The notes: generated from the letters alone by a model not told the origin. Shown: positions 37,136 to 49,313, numbered from the stretch's first letter. The stretch: 64,000 nucleotides of DNA from Rhizophagus clarus (GCA_015698045.1 BLAL01000316.1:62001-126000), one strand, 5' to 3'. Program-made: numbers and translations.

Positions 37136-37976
37136 CAGAACTATTATAGGTTTTTTATTGCGGTCTTCTTAATATCCTCTGGATATGCTGATCAGATGAA
37201 TCTTAAAGATCTAAATGGTTTGTCTGGGTGCAGCCAAGTTGGCTAATTTATTTGGAACTTTATTGGATAAGTAATATCTTAACTCTAGAATATTGTCATT
37301 AAGGGAAATTTTTATTTTTCATGATTAGTATGAATTGGTTTTTTTGTATGCTTTTAGTGGATTGGAACCACGCAACTTACTTAGTATACTTGGAGGGAGA
37401 AAAGTGTTTTAAAAAGAAAAGCTCATGATGTGATTGATGCTTATAAGTAATACTTTAGTTATACTTTTAGTATACTATTATTATCTTGTAAGGTCTAGGT
37501 GCTACTTTGTGTTTTCACTTAGTTTTCACTTATAGGATTTCATGATAATTGTATAGTTTAGTTTTTTTATTCTAGCAACAATTTGATCAATACCTCAATA
37601 CTTATAATTTTTAAATGTATTGAAGTTAGCTGTTAACTCAATTTTAACTTTTCTTATTATTGAAAAATAAAAATAAAAATAAAATTATTTGTCATATTGA
37701 AATCTATTTGTATTTGATTTTTAAATTTATAAATTATTTTAGTTTAATTTATATCATCCATATATAATTTAGGATCTTAAATATATTTCAAAAACAAATT
37801 GTTTAGTAAAATAAAAAATTCAAAGGTTATAATAAGAGTTTGCTTAGCAGAATTTAAAATAATTTGCTTATTGACTATAGTAAATTTTAAAATTTTTATC
37901 TAATTTATATATATATTGTTTGGGATCCTATGTACATATTATAATATTATATAAAATTTAATCTAATATCTATATA
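37136..37976. other. AT-rich DNA without recognised genes
   Basis: Slightly less AT-biased at 37,140-37,560 but without an open frame of note. No repeat ends found. Confidence 0.4.
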
Positions 37977-38639
37977 GGATCTTTGCAATAGAAAGGGCGG
38001 AAACTACCTCAGAAATAAAAAATGAGTTTTTGCTATATTCAGGTAGATTTTAATATGGGCTACATTTTTTAATTATAAATGAAAGTCAGTTTATATAATA
38101 AAAAATTGAGATAATTGAGATAAATGCGAATATTATACCAAAATAATTTACATCTAAAAATAGTGACAAGTTACACTAAACTAAAATTAGTACTATGAAA
38201 ACACAAACTTTTTTGCAATAGAAAGGGTGGTAGTTCTTATCCAATCATATTAAGCCATTTTTTTATTAAAAAAAATAATATTTTACGTATAGGTGAATTT
38301 TATTTATTTTATTTTATACTATTTACGACAATTCTGTATCAGCGAATTATTTTATTTTTATTTTATGCTAGGATCTCGAATAATACTCATAAATGATTTA
38401 CTATTAACTCTACGCAACTTTTTTTATATAGTAATGCAATTCTTAGTTAAAAAAATGGTGTAAAATACACAAATTTAAAATAAACATAAATTTTATTTAT
38501 TTTATTTTATTAAATTACATATTTTTAAGATTATAGTAAACATATTACTAACATTAGACGCGTACTATTAAACTGTTTTTTAAGTAAATTCCTACTGCAA
38601 CATTATATCCAAACCTATTCACTAGAAAAATAAAAAAGA

Positions 38640-38950
38640 AAAAAAATGTTAAAACATTTCTTTAAATAAATTCCCCCTATCAAAATATACTTACATAACC
38701 CTTACAAAAATAAAGAAGAAAAGAAATGTTAGAACGTTTCTTTAAGTAATTCCCAACTGAAGCCCTCTCTCATTACAACATACCTTAAGTCTGAAGCTGT
38801 CTCCAAGGCTGTTCCCTACAAAATAAAGAAGAAAAGAAACGTTAAAATGTTTCTTTAAGCAATTCCCAACTGAAGCCTCTCTCATTATAAGTTTAAGGCT
38901 GTCTTCAAGGCCGTTCCCTAAAAATAAAAGAAAAAGAAACGTTAGATACT
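38640..38950. repeat. Tandem repeat, units of roughly 105-110 bp
   Basis: Nearly three units sharing ACGTTTCTTTAAG.AATTCCC, CTGAAGCCTCTCTCATTA, AAGCTGTCTCCAAGGCTGTTCCCTA and AAAATAAAGAAGAAAAGAAA in that order. Non-coding. Confidence 0.75.
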
Positions 38951-39529
38951 CTAAGTCTGAAGCTGTATTATTGTAGCTGAAAAAAATAAATATTAAAAAT
39001 TCGAATGAAAGGTAAATAAATAAATAGTTAATGTAGACTCGTTAGAGTAATAGAATATTGCATTAGATTACTTACCAACTCGTTTGATTTATGTTTGATG
39101 TAGAATGGCTTAGCAGTTACTAGCTAAATAGTATAGCAGGTTTATATAATATTTTTTACATTTTTTAATAAAGACGTTCTATCAAGAAGTAAAAAGAAAA
39201 ACAGTTTTTTATTTAATTATTTTTTATTAAATAACATTTTATTATTTTTTTTTTAGGTACAACATAAAGTTACTTGCCTATGATTGTAGATTTCTGATCA
39301 ATTTTGATATAAACTGATTTACTGATCATTAATAATCTTTTTTTTTAAAAAAAAAGTACTCTACTTTCAAATAAAAAAAAGGTCAAAACTGACTTACAAA
39401 AAAAATGGTTAGTTTTCAACTTTCTGTTTTCTCTAAAAATTTTATCTCCTTTTTAGTTATTTAAAACCATTTTTTCTTTTTTTAAAAAAAACTTTTTTTA
39501 TCATTTTTTTTTTAAAAAAATAATTTTTT

Positions 39530-39770
39530 TTTCATGTCAGATGAGTACTACAAACTGGATTTTAGAAATAAAGTAAATGGAGGATGAGAGTTCTACTTCA
39601 GCATTAATAGAAATGTTTCTAACATTTCTTTTCTTTTTCATAGGTTACCAGACGAGTACTATAAACCAGACTTTGAAAATGAGGTAAATAGAAGGTGATA
39701 GGTTCTACTTCATTGTTAATAGAAACGTTTCTCTTTTTTTTTAATTTAGGAGTATTGCTAACGTTCTCTT
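39530..39770. repeat. Tandem duplication of about 115 bp
   Basis: CAGATGAGTACTACAAACTGG...GTTCTACTTCAGCATTAATAG is followed by a diverged second copy, CAGACGAGTACTATAAACCAG...GTTCTACTTCATTGTTAATAG. Differences are mostly transitions. Confidence 0.75.
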
Positions 39771-40352
39771 TTTATTTTTTTTCTTTAGGGATAGTATTGC
39801 TGGACTTGGACTTTGGAATTGTGAATTGTGAGAAAAAGCAAAAAATTTTCTTTTTTTGCTTGGAAAGAAACCAGGTCAAATTAAAAAGAAAAAAAGAACA
39901 TTATAAAAATTAAAGAGAATACTGCTTAGCTTTTAAGGCCAAAGAAAGTTTATAAAAAATTTATACTAATAAATTTATTTTAAAAAAAATCTATTTTTAA
40001 ATTTACGGATTGGTAAAGTAATTGCCATAATAAGAATATCCTATTTTTACTACTGCAGATTATCGATCTGTTTACATGTGATTAAAAACTTTCAAACTCA
40101 ATTATTTCAAAATTATATTTATCTGAGTTTCCACCCTTTCTATTGCAAAGACCCCATATATCTATATATTATCATTTGTTATTATTTATATTGATTTATC
40201 TGTCATTTATCCACAACCTTCATCTATACAATTATGTATCCTAAAAAATCCTAAATACACATTATATGAGAGTCAAAGAACAACCTAAAAAAAATAAAAA
40301 ATGAATTCATAAATTAAAATTAAAATCAATAAAAAATACACCATATATCCAT

Positions 40353-40511
40353 ATGGGGTCTTTACAATAGAAAGGTACGAAACTCAAAAAAATTTTTAAA
40401 TTTATTTTATATGCTAATTATGTTTTTTATACTAAAATAAGTGTAAATTTAATATTAATTAAATTTTTATTTTTTTTTGAATTTCGTACCTTTCTATTGC
40501 AAAGACCTCAT
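40353..40511. mobile_element. 159-bp MITE, copy 1
   Basis: Terminal inverted repeats of about 32 bp (ATGGGGTCTTTACAATAGAA... and its complement) around an AT-rich centre. Flanks ATATCCAT and ATATCCAA may be an 8-bp target duplication with one change. Copy 2 at 42,453-42,611 has the same length in the opposite orientation. Confidence 0.85.
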
Positions 40512-41154
40512 ATATCCAAAAATTTTAAAAAACAAATTGCTAAAAAAAGAAAAAATAGAGAAATATTAGAAATGTTTCTAATTAATTAAAAGTAAAAATA
40601 ATCAGTTTCACAATAAATGAAACTTACCATTTTTATTTTCATGTTTGCTTGAAACTTATAATATATTTTTAATTAGAAATATTTAAAAAAATATATTAAG
40701 TTTTGCAATACACCTTTTGCAAAACTTACTATTTAAATTTGCATAAATCTAGTTATTAAAAAAAGTTTGAGCAAACTTTTCTTAAATCATATAAATTATA
40801 TGTTATATTATTTTAAGAAAAGTTTGAATAAACTTTTCTTGGATCATATAAATTGTATATTATATTATTTTAAGAAAAGTTTGAGTAAACTTTTCTTAGA
40901 TCACAAACTGAAATACCTACCTAAAAAAAAAATAACAAACAAATATTAAAAATAGTTTATTAAAAAAGACAAGTATTTTTAAAAAAAATCAAATTTATAC
41001 TATTATGTGTTAAAAACTTCTTTAAATAAAACAACTTGTTATTATTCTAAAGTTTGAAAACAAATAGAAATTATTTGTTAAGTAAATTTAAAAGGAAAAA
41101 AAAAATATTATAACAACTTATCTAAAAGTCACGTCCAAAGAATTGAAGTATCTG
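40512..41154. other. AT-rich DNA with a short tandem array
   Basis: No gene. Contains the hairpin-forming array described next and poly-A tracts. Confidence 0.4.
40760..40905. repeat. Three units of about 57 bp with an AAGTTTGAGCAAACTT hairpin
   Basis: Units read AAAAGTTTGAGCAAACTTTT (or GAATAAAC, GAGTAAAC variants), then CTT(A/G)GATCATATAAATTATATG-like sequence and TTATATTATTTTAAG. The open frame crossing them is repeat-derived. Confidence 0.8.
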
Positions 41155-41162
41155 TTTATAAA

Positions 41163-41993
41163 TAGGGTTCTGATCGGTTCAGTTCAGTTCAGTTTTTGCA
41201 AAAACTGATATCAAACTGAATTAATCAGTATTAGTATTAATGATTACTGAAACTGATCAGTAATTACCAAAAACTGAACTGATTTACCAAACGTTTTTAG
41301 TAAAAAATGTTTCGCAACGTTTAGCAAAAAAAAGTTGCAAAACAATTTTTTCTTATCAAATCATCCATAAAAAAACGTTTTATAATATTTTTTATTAAAG
41401 TGATAAAAAAAATGTTGCGAGATGTTTTTTTATATTAAATCATTTTATAAAAATATTTTACAACGTTTTTAAATAAAAAGAAAAATAATGTTGTAAAACA
41501 TTATTTTCTATATTAAATTTCCAATGTAAAAAACATTTTGCAACATTTTTTACAAGTTTTGCAAAAATAACATTGCAAAACATTATTTTTTTATATCAAA
41601 CATTTATGTAAAAAATGTTTTGCAACGTTTTTTACAATGTTCGCAAAAATAATGTTGCAAAACATTATTTTTCATAATCAATTTCTGATGTAAAAAACGT
41701 TTTGCAACATTTTTTACAAGTTCTGCAAAAATAACGTTATGAAACGTTATTTTTTATATCAAATGTTTATGTAAAAAAACATTTCACAACATTTTTTTTT
41801 AACTACATTATTTAATAAAAAGATGTTTTTCTTATAAAAAAAACATTTTTATTATCGGTAAATTGGTTCAGTAAATCACAAAACTGATACCAAAACCAAA
41901 AGTTTCAGTTTGATAAATCATAAAACTGAAACTGCTCTGATACTAAAACTGGTCAGTACAGTTCAGTAATTACTGAAACTGATCAGAGCCCTA
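41163..41993. mobile_element. 831-bp non-autonomous hAT element
   Basis: Exact 8-bp target duplication TTTATAAA (41,155-41,162 and 41,994-42,001). Termini TAGGGTTCTGATC and, in reverse complement, TAGGGCTCTGATC fit hAT. Subterminal regions are dense in CAGTTTCAGT/ACTGATCAG words. The middle (about 41,290-41,800) is an array of AACGTTTTGCAACATTTTTT-like palindromic units. No protein coded. Confidence 0.92.
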
Positions 41994-42001
41994 TTTATAA
42001 A

Positions 42002-42240
42002 AAAGAAGTGAAAATAAACATTAGAAATTGTTTGTTAAATAAATTTAAAAGAAAAAAAAATCAACTTACCTAAAGGTCACATACAAAAAACAAACTGAAG
42101 TATTCACCTATAAAAAAAGAAGTGAAAATGAACATTAGAAATCATTTATTAAATAAAAAAAATATATATATTACAATATTAACTTTAACTAATAAAGTTT
42201 ATCATCAAAGAGCTAAAAGGTCACATAAAAAAAGAAGGGA
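42002..42240. repeat. Diverged tandem repeat, units of roughly 110-120 bp, flanking the hAT insertion
   Basis: AAGAAGTGAAAATAAACATT, AGAAATTGTTTGTTAAATAA and AACTTACCTAAAGGTCACAT recur about 115 bp apart, and a matching partial unit lies left of the hAT element (about 41,040-41,160). The hAT element inserted into this array. Confidence 0.65.
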
Positions 42241-42452
42241 AGAAAAAGGAGATAAAAGAAGAAGGAAGTCAAGAAGGAAATGAAAGAAAGTAACAGAAGG
42301 GATGAGAAAAGAAAAAAAATAAAGGAAAAGAAAAAAACGAAGATTAAAAGATTAAAAAAAATTGTTTAAAAATAATAAGAGAACTAAGAATAGAAAGTTT
42401 AAATTTAAACTTTCAATTAAACTAGTAATACACATAATATTCAATTAATGAT

Positions 42453-42611
42453 ATGGGATCTTTGCAATAGAAAGGTACGAAACTCAAAAAAAAATAAAAA
42501 TTTAATTAATATTAAATTTACACTTATTTTAGTATAAAAAATATAATTAGCATATAAAGTAAATTTAAAAATTTTTTTGAGTTTCGTATCTTTCTATTGC
42601 AAAGATCCCAT
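42453..42611. mobile_element. 159-bp MITE, copy 2 (inverted)
   Basis: Starts ATGGGATCTTTGCAATAGAA and ends with its complement. In reverse complement it matches copy 1 over the full 159 bp with about eight differences, all transitions by eye. Confidence 0.88.
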
Positions 42612-43167
42612 ATGTATAATACTTAATATATATTTGACTATGTTGAATACATGTTTAATTGTTAATTATTATGAATAGAGATCAAATTTTTTTAATTTTA
42701 GTCTATCAAGACCAAATATTCCTTTTTTAACTAGTGTTTAGCAGGATAGTATATGCAAAACTGCTAAAACTAGTTTTACAAAATCATTTCAAATGCTAAA
42801 ATATTAAAATTGCCAAAATCTTTTGATATTTTAGCATATAATATGCAATAGTTTTGGCATTTTAATTTGATTCAATGATCATTGATTATCATAATCAATC
42901 TATTTTTACAGTTTTCTAAACTGTAATTTTTTTTTATTTTTTTTTAGATTGTTAGACTCCTAGATTTAGAATGTAAGTTGGAAGTAGAGATATGCTCTAG
43001 TGGAATCTATTCAATCTGTCATTTGATCTAATCAAAAAATGGATTATCCAGATTGAGAATAAACAGTTCATGGATAATCTGGATGGCACTATCAGTTTGA
43101 TCAGTTTGATCAGATAATGATCCACAGGTCGAATGAAAAAAAATCAGATTTTGCTCTATTTAAAATA

Positions 43168-43600
43168 ACCTTGCCGACTTCAATATAGAATATGCCATAT
43201 TTTGCTTATTTTAGTATAGCCATATTTATTTTTGCCGATTTTTATTAAATTCTGATTTTCAGTCATAAATGCCGATTTTAGTGGCCAATTTTTACCTTTT
43301 TTTAAATAAATGCTGATATTTAAACTGGAGATATTATATTTATTATATACTTTACCGCTTTTCGTATAGTTCGAATAAAGGAATTTATCTTATTTAAAAT
43401 TCTTTTGCCGACTTCAATAAGGCTTTGCCAATTATTTTACTAATTTTTTGCCAATTTTTGATAACTTCTGATTTTTCATTCAGAAATGCCAATTTTAGTG
43501 GCCGATTTTTACCTTTTTTTTAATTAAATACTGATATTTAAACTGGAGATATTATATTTAGTGTAAACTTTATCACTTTTGACACAGATCAAATAAAAAT
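43168..43600. repeat. Tandem duplication of about 230 bp
   Basis: Shared blocks in order: TTGCCGACTTCAATA, TTCTGATTTTCA, AAATGCCGATTTTAGTGGCC, TTTTTACCTTTTTTT and CTGATATTTAAACTGGAGAT. The second copy starts near 43,405. Confidence 0.75.
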
Positions 43601-44184
43601 TTTACTCTATTTAAAATAGTCTTTGCCGATATTTAAATTGTAATATTTTGTAATTTACATTATAGAATTTTTGAAATTATTTATTATACTAATAAATATA
43701 AGATACTATTCTAAATATTCTACTTGTTTTGTACATTAAATTCCAGTTGGTTTGATTTCACAAACAATAACTAAAATATTCATAAGGTTGAACAGTGATA
43801 ATCAAAACTGATGAGATCGTATTGATAAGACCTATATCTAAAAAGTTAATTAATCATATTTAATAAATGCTATTTAATTATACTATTTTTTTTTTTAAAA
43901 AAAAAAAACTTTCTTTCTAAAAGAAGAGTCTGCCTTCTATACCATTTGTCATCATGCACAGTGTATTATAGGAAAGGTGAGCTAGGTGGCCACCTAAAGT
44001 TTGTAAATAACTCTGGTACCAAAGTTGATGATTTATTTATTATACATAGATCTCTTGCTTCGAATTTTGGTTATGATAATTCCACCTCCTCTGTCGTATT
44101 ATTTGTCAAAATCTAAATAAATATCATTATGATTTATGAGTAAAATATTTACAATAATAATGTAAATTCTTTAATCATAGTTAA

Positions 44185-44440
44185 AATAGACATAATGGGA
44201 TAACTTATATATCATGAGCTCTATCTGTGCGAAGTGCTGTTTTATTTATAATCAAAGTAGATTTAAGTCATAAGTAACTTTGATTATCATTGATTAGGAA
44301 AGTACATGCAACAAAAATCTTTTATCAAGGGATAAAATAGGCATGATGGGATAACTTATATATCATGAGCTCTGTCTGTGCGAAGTGCCATTTTATTTAT
44401 AATCAAAGTAGGCTTAAGTCGTAAGTAACTTGATTATAAC
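44185..44440. repeat. Direct repeat of about 105 bp, period near 147 bp
   Basis: Both copies carry ATGGGATAACTTATATATCA, TGAGCTCTGTCTGTGCGAAG and TTTATTTATAATCAAAGTAG with few changes, mainly transitions. Confidence 0.85.
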
Positions 44441-45000
44441 AATGATAATTATTGGAAACTTAAGTTGCAACTTGCAACATTTTTAAACATTTTTGAATAT
44501 GTGCCATATTAATTTAATGTAATTGTTACCCTTTTCATATAAGAAGAACCAATTTGCAATATAGCTTTGCCAGTCTTAAATGTGTGTTTTACATAATTTT
44601 AATTATTTATATGGCCAGAATAATTGTTTTATACTTTATGTGATATTTAATTAAAATAAAATAAACCTTTGATATCTAAAAATTATTACATGATTAGAGT
44701 TATTAATCACAAAGTATGATGCTTGTATCATAATGCTGTAATAAAAGACTGATTGTAATACAACTTTGCCAGCTCAAAATATGATTTTTTGTTATCTGAA
44801 TTATCTGATTTTTTACGCAGTTAGAATTAATTACGGTATATGTAATCTTTATTATTATTTTTGTGTCAAAAAAAATGATTGTTATAATTAATCAAATACA
44901 AATACTATAATTGAATTCAATATTCTGATTTTATAAATAATTCATTTTATATTATATAAAGTTTTTAAAATGAAATTTTTTTATTTAAAGGAATCACAGC

Positions 45001-47790
45001 CAGTGTATAAATTTTGGTAGTATAGTCATGTGCACTTGCACATGACTAGCTAAATTCCGCATACAATTTTTTTAGAGGCATGCGCAAATCCGCATAGCAC
45101 ACAGTTACGCACAGTTAGAACAATTCTGCACAGTTGCGCATAGTTAGAACAATTCTGCACAGTTGCGCACAGTTGCACACAATTCTGCACAGTTGCGCAC
45201 AGTTATGCACAATTCTGCACAGATGCACAGTTACTAAATTTGTTTATTGTTCATACAAATAAAAATTCAAAAATCTTTTTGTTCAAAAATTTTCAAATTT
45301 TTACAAATGAAAGGCAGATAATAATGAGTAAGTCAGAAACTCCAAGTGGTCCTTCAAAAAGAAAACCAAAAAATAAGTCTGTTTCAACAGCTAAAAAGCT
45401 AAAAACTGCTATTTCTCCAAAGGCGCAATGGTATACAATATATGGTAACTGGCTAGAGTATCGTGATGTTGATGGAACAACTTTTATGTTTTGCACTTGA
45501 TGTAAAAAAGCAGGTTATGGTAATCAAATGGCTAAAGGATGCAGTACTTACAAGAAAGATTTATTTGATAGGCATGTTAAAAACCAAGAACATATTCTCT
45601 TGGAAAATGCAAGAAAAATAAATCAGCCTAATATAGTATAAGTTTATTTCGAAATTTACTTAATGATAAGAAAAAAATAATTAATCAAATGAAATGTGTT
45701 TATTTTGCAGCTAACAATCACCTTTCATTAAATCTTTATCCAGGTTTATGTGATTTAGTATTAAATATTAATAAGAAGTCTGAAAATACTATGAATTATT
45801 CTCTTAAACTTCCTCCTCTTTCTTCCTTAAAACCACCTGCTGATACTTCTCAATATGGATCACACCTTAACCCAATGTCTGCGCGAAAATTTGACAGTCA
45901 TTTTTTATGTGATTGAAAAAGCATTAATTAACGAAATTAAAGTTTCTGATCAATAGAGCTTTTTAATTTATGAATCAATAACAATTACCAATGAAAAATA
46001 TTTAGTACTGGTTTCAAAATATATGGCAAATAATGTACCTGTAGTACGTTATTTAGGATTGATCGAACTAAATGATTGTAGCGCTAACAGTATAACAACC
46101 TACATAAAAAGATTTTTAATAGAAAAAGATTTGCAAATTAAAAATATTGCGCATTTTGGAAGTGATGGCACCTCTGTTATGACAGGCTAGTTAATTATTT
46201 TACATGTTTTTTATTAGCACGTATTTGTATTTGCATATGTATAACAAGTTCATAATTTTTTAATTTAAGACACATTAATGGTGTTGCAACACAATTAAAA
46301 AAGGAAAATCCATTTATAACATCTGTTCATTGCATTACATATAGACTTCATTTAGCAGGCCAAGATGCTGCAAGAGAAGTATCATATTTTAAGGAATATG
46401 AAAATATATACAAATAGATATATGGATATTTTAGCAGGTCTTACAAAAGGATGCAAAATTTAAAGCTTATACAAGATATGAATAATGATTTACAACTTAC
46501 TATACTAAATATTATTAATATGCGATGGTTATCTATATCAAATATTGTGCACAACCTTCATCAGATTATTTTTTCAGTTATAGATGCACTCAATGATGAT
46601 ATGAACAATGCAGAGAATCCAAGAGATAAAATTCGGGCTTCTCAAATGGTTAATAATCTTGATTCAAATTTTATTATTTCAACAATGTTTTTGGCGGATT
46701 TGATGTATATTTTATCAAAAATGATCAAGATTTTTTAGCGTAATCATATAGATCTTTCAGAAGTAAAAAATTCATTGGAAACAAAAATTTCAGCAATTGA
46801 GGCATAATTTGTTGGAACAGATGATATTTCACCAACATATAGAACAATTTTACGTCAATATATGAAAAATAATAATACTCTTTCTGACCATTTACCTTCT
46901 TTTATTTCAAAATTTGCTAAAGCAATTGTTAAAACTCTACAAAATCGATTTCCCGATTCAGAAATCTATAATGCACTAAGAATTTTTGATCCCAAATTTT
47001 TACCTCAAAGAGAAAGTGATTTTGCATATTATGGAGATAACAAAATTAATATTTTGGTAGAATAGTTTGGAAATGGTCATCTGACAGGTTCTGGTGAAAA
47101 TTTTCCCGCGTATTTTAATGAAACTGATTTAAAACAAGAGTGGGAGATAATCAAACAAATTATGAAATCAATTTGTAATTTTGATTTTGTGAAAGAATGG
47201 GAACATATTTGGAATACAAAACTTCACTTTACAGATGATTATCCAATTCTTTCTAAACTAGTTAGGTTAGCTTTAATAATTTCTCTCTCTAATGCTTATA
47301 TTGAGCGGGTATTTTTACATCATAAATTAACTAAGACTAAATTATAAAATCGGATGAATGATGATACATTAAACATGCATTTAATGATATTTTCAAATGG
47401 CCCTGATGATTTCCATAACTTTGATTAGGAATGCGCATATGATTATTGGGCAAATCAACATATCTGGCAGGCCAATAATAATATATAATCACATTTTGTT
47501 TTTTTTCTTTCTAACGTTAATATTGTATATATTTTATAGTTAAATAATGTAAATAATGTAATATTTATTTAATTAATAAAGGAAATTTTGATATAATTTT
47601 ACGAATATTATTTTTTTTATATACTTATATTATAAATTTTATATTACAAAATTTTTTTGCGCATATTTATAAAAATTTTAATGTGTCATTGTGAGGTATT
47701 TCTGCATAATCCATGGCAATTTTCGCACATGATTTCATCATAAAGTATGCGCCTTCCGCACACAATTTTAGGTTTGAAATTTATACACTG
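45001..47790 (+). mobile_element. 2,790-bp hAT element relic
   Basis: Flanked by the exact 8-bp duplication ATCACAGC (44,993-45,000 and 47,791-47,798). Ends CAGTGTATAAATTT and its complement. Left subterminal zone (45,060-45,235) is an array of TGCGCACAGTT and ATTCTGCACAG words; a related AT-rich zone with GCGCAT and CCGCACAC words lies at the right end. Carries a plus-strand transposase relic. Confidence 0.93.
45324..47490 (+). pseudogene. Decayed hAT transposase (ZNF862-like) with N-terminal zinc finger
   Basis: ATG at 45,324, then a basic region and a TTF-type finger (CT*CKKAGYG ... FDRHVKNQEH). RNase H-like landmarks: VIEKALINEIK, SKYMANNVPVVRYLG, HFGSDGTSVMTG (about 45,905-46,190), HCITYRLHLAGQDAA (about 46,330), MRWLSISN (about 46,520) and C-terminal NGPDDFHNFD (about 47,400). 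Stops include 45,498-45,500 (Trp expected in CTWC), one before SFLIYES near 45,952 (Trp expected), and several where Gln fits (before FVGTDD near 46,806, before FGNGH near 47,063, before NRMND near 47,345). At least two frame changes (near 45,640 and 45,900). Confidence 0.82.
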
Positions 47791-47858
47791 ATCACAGCTA
47801 TATATTCTTTTGTTTTTTTCGTCCCAGTATTAAAATTATATTTAATGAATTTTCCTAT

Positions 47859-48476
47859 TGTTATCTTGGCAAATGTAAAGGACTGAAACTTTACACGATA
47901 CCCAAAATAACAGGAGTTTAACTCTGGTAAGAACTTTAACATGTGATATGATAAATTCTGAAGGCAAACGTTTATAATAAAAATAAGATAAGAATAACAA
48001 GGTTTATTAAGAAATAAAGAAATACGTTATAACTTTAGTTAATGGATTGATTCTTTTGTTGGCAAGAATAACCCAAAGAAATTATCTTTTGTTGCAGATA
48101 AAATCTTAATAATAACTAAAGAAATAAAATACAAAGATAAAAGTTAAATAACCAACTACTACGACTCTCCTTTACCTATAACTTATTCAATCATTATATA
48201 TAATAAAATAATAATAACAAAAATAAAATAAATATAATAAATAAAATATATAATATAAATATAACAAATAAAATAAATCAAATAAATATAATAAATTATA
48301 TTAATCATATTAATCAGATTGATCATATTATTATGATCATCATGATTATTATGATTATTACAACTATCATGATCGTCCTAACTATTACAACTATTACAAC
48401 TATTATAACTATTGCGACTATTATGATTATTGCGATTATTATAACTATTATGATCAAGCAATTTTTAACTTCAACA
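47859..48476 (-). repeat. 3' LTR of the Gypsy element (left)
   Basis: 618 bp, TGTTATCTTGGC...TTCAACA with TG/CA ends. The inner half is an A/T array followed by ATTATGATTATT/ACAACTATTA repeats. Eight differences from the right LTR, seven of them transitions. Confidence 0.95.
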
Positions 48477-48490
48477 CTTCCCCCTCCTTT
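48477..48490 (-). other. Polypurine tract
   Basis: On the minus strand AAAGGAGGGGGAAG lies directly next to the 3' LTR, the position needed to prime plus-strand DNA synthesis. Confidence 0.85.
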
Positions 48491-48549
48491 AGAGTAAACC
48501 CTGTGAACTAAATTTCAATAATTAAAGAGTGATATTGTTGAAAAGTTAA

Positions 48550-48897
48550 TCATCTAATTATAGAAAGAGTAATCTCCTGTGTTCCCATTATTTGAAAAGA
48601 ATTAATTTCAAAGATATAATAAGTACGAATAGCAGTTTGATAATAATGGTCAGAAATATCCTTTTTTGCTAATTTTTGAATAATTGGATAAGATTCAATT
48701 AATTTTCCCAAGTAAAAAGCATAGGTCAATGCTGTTTTTCGTTGTTTTAACCGTTGTGCTCTTAATAGACATTTATATGTAATGGAAATTTTTGACTTAT
48801 CATCCATAGTTTCATTGTATGGTGGATCCATAAGTTCTATATTTACTTGACCAATATTTGATAAATCTTCACAAATTCGCTGAAAATTTTCTATCAT
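48550..48897 (-). CDS. Small sense ORF between antisense gene and 3' LTR, unknown
   Basis: 115 codons on the same strand as gag-pol, unbroken although neighbouring gag-pol is riddled with stops. It reads MIENFQRICEDLSNIGQVN at the start and contains a basic helical stretch (LLRAQRLKQRKTALTYAFY). No transmembrane segment or signal peptide is seen, so an envelope-like role is not supported. I do not recognise it. It may be an accessory ORF of this element family or a chance open frame. Confidence 0.4.
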   Translation of the reverse strand: MIENFQRICEDLSNIGQVNIELMDPPYNETMDDKSKISITYKCLLRAQRLKQRKTALTYAFYLGKLIESYPIIQKLAKKDISDHYYQTAIRTYYIFEINSFQIMGTQEITLSIIR

Positions 48898-49304
48898 TTT
48901 TGTTAAAAATATAATTCAATTATTACTTATTATTCCTTTAAATAAGTTTCTAATACCCTTGTCGATCATTTTCAGTATGTTGTACTAATTAATTATCATC
49001 GTACAAAATTATTTTTCTAAAATTAGGCTTTTCCAAATTAGGGTAACAAAATAAATGCATCCATTAATTTAATTATCATTCTATTTTATTCCCATTTAAG
49101 TAAATAAGACCGTTTTTACTACCATTTAATTGAAATCTAATTTTAGTTCATTATACTCCTTATTAATTAACTTCCTTTTTCAAATTGACTTATGATAATC
49201 ATTGTTACATCTTCACTCTAATTACTACTTCTAGAACAAGTCCATAAGAAATGATGCAATTTTCTTTTGACGCGACTACTTTTCTTTTTACGCGTTTTTA
49301 ATTT

Positions 49305-49313
49305 TATAAAAAG
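49305..49313 (+). promoter_or_regulatory. TATA-like box of the antisense gene
   Basis: TATAAAAAG lies 74 bp upstream of the ATG at 49,379, a plausible core promoter on the strand opposite to gag-pol. In AT-rich DNA this alone is weak evidence. Confidence 0.4.

Larger units (their letters stand above)
37977..40155. mobile_element. 2.2-kb element with CTTTGCAATAGAAAGGG inverted termini
   Basis: The left end GGATCTTTGCAATAGAAAGG and the right end, read in reverse complement, GGGGTCTTTGCAATAGAAAG match over about 28 bp. An internal partial copy of the terminus lies at about 38,211-38,240. The same terminal word closes the two 159-bp MITEs nearby, so this may be a longer relative. No transposase is visible and no target duplication could be fixed, so the superfamily is unknown. 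It contains the two tandem arrays listed separately. Confidence 0.6.
42612..44964. other. AT-rich DNA with two direct duplications
   Basis: No gene. Holds the duplications at 43,168-43,600 and 44,185-44,440, and an A/T palindromic tract near 43,890-43,910. Confidence 0.45.

Noticed and set aside
48550..48897. Envelope gene in the Gypsy 3' region
   Set aside because: The small ORF has no signal peptide, transmembrane segment or cysteine pattern.
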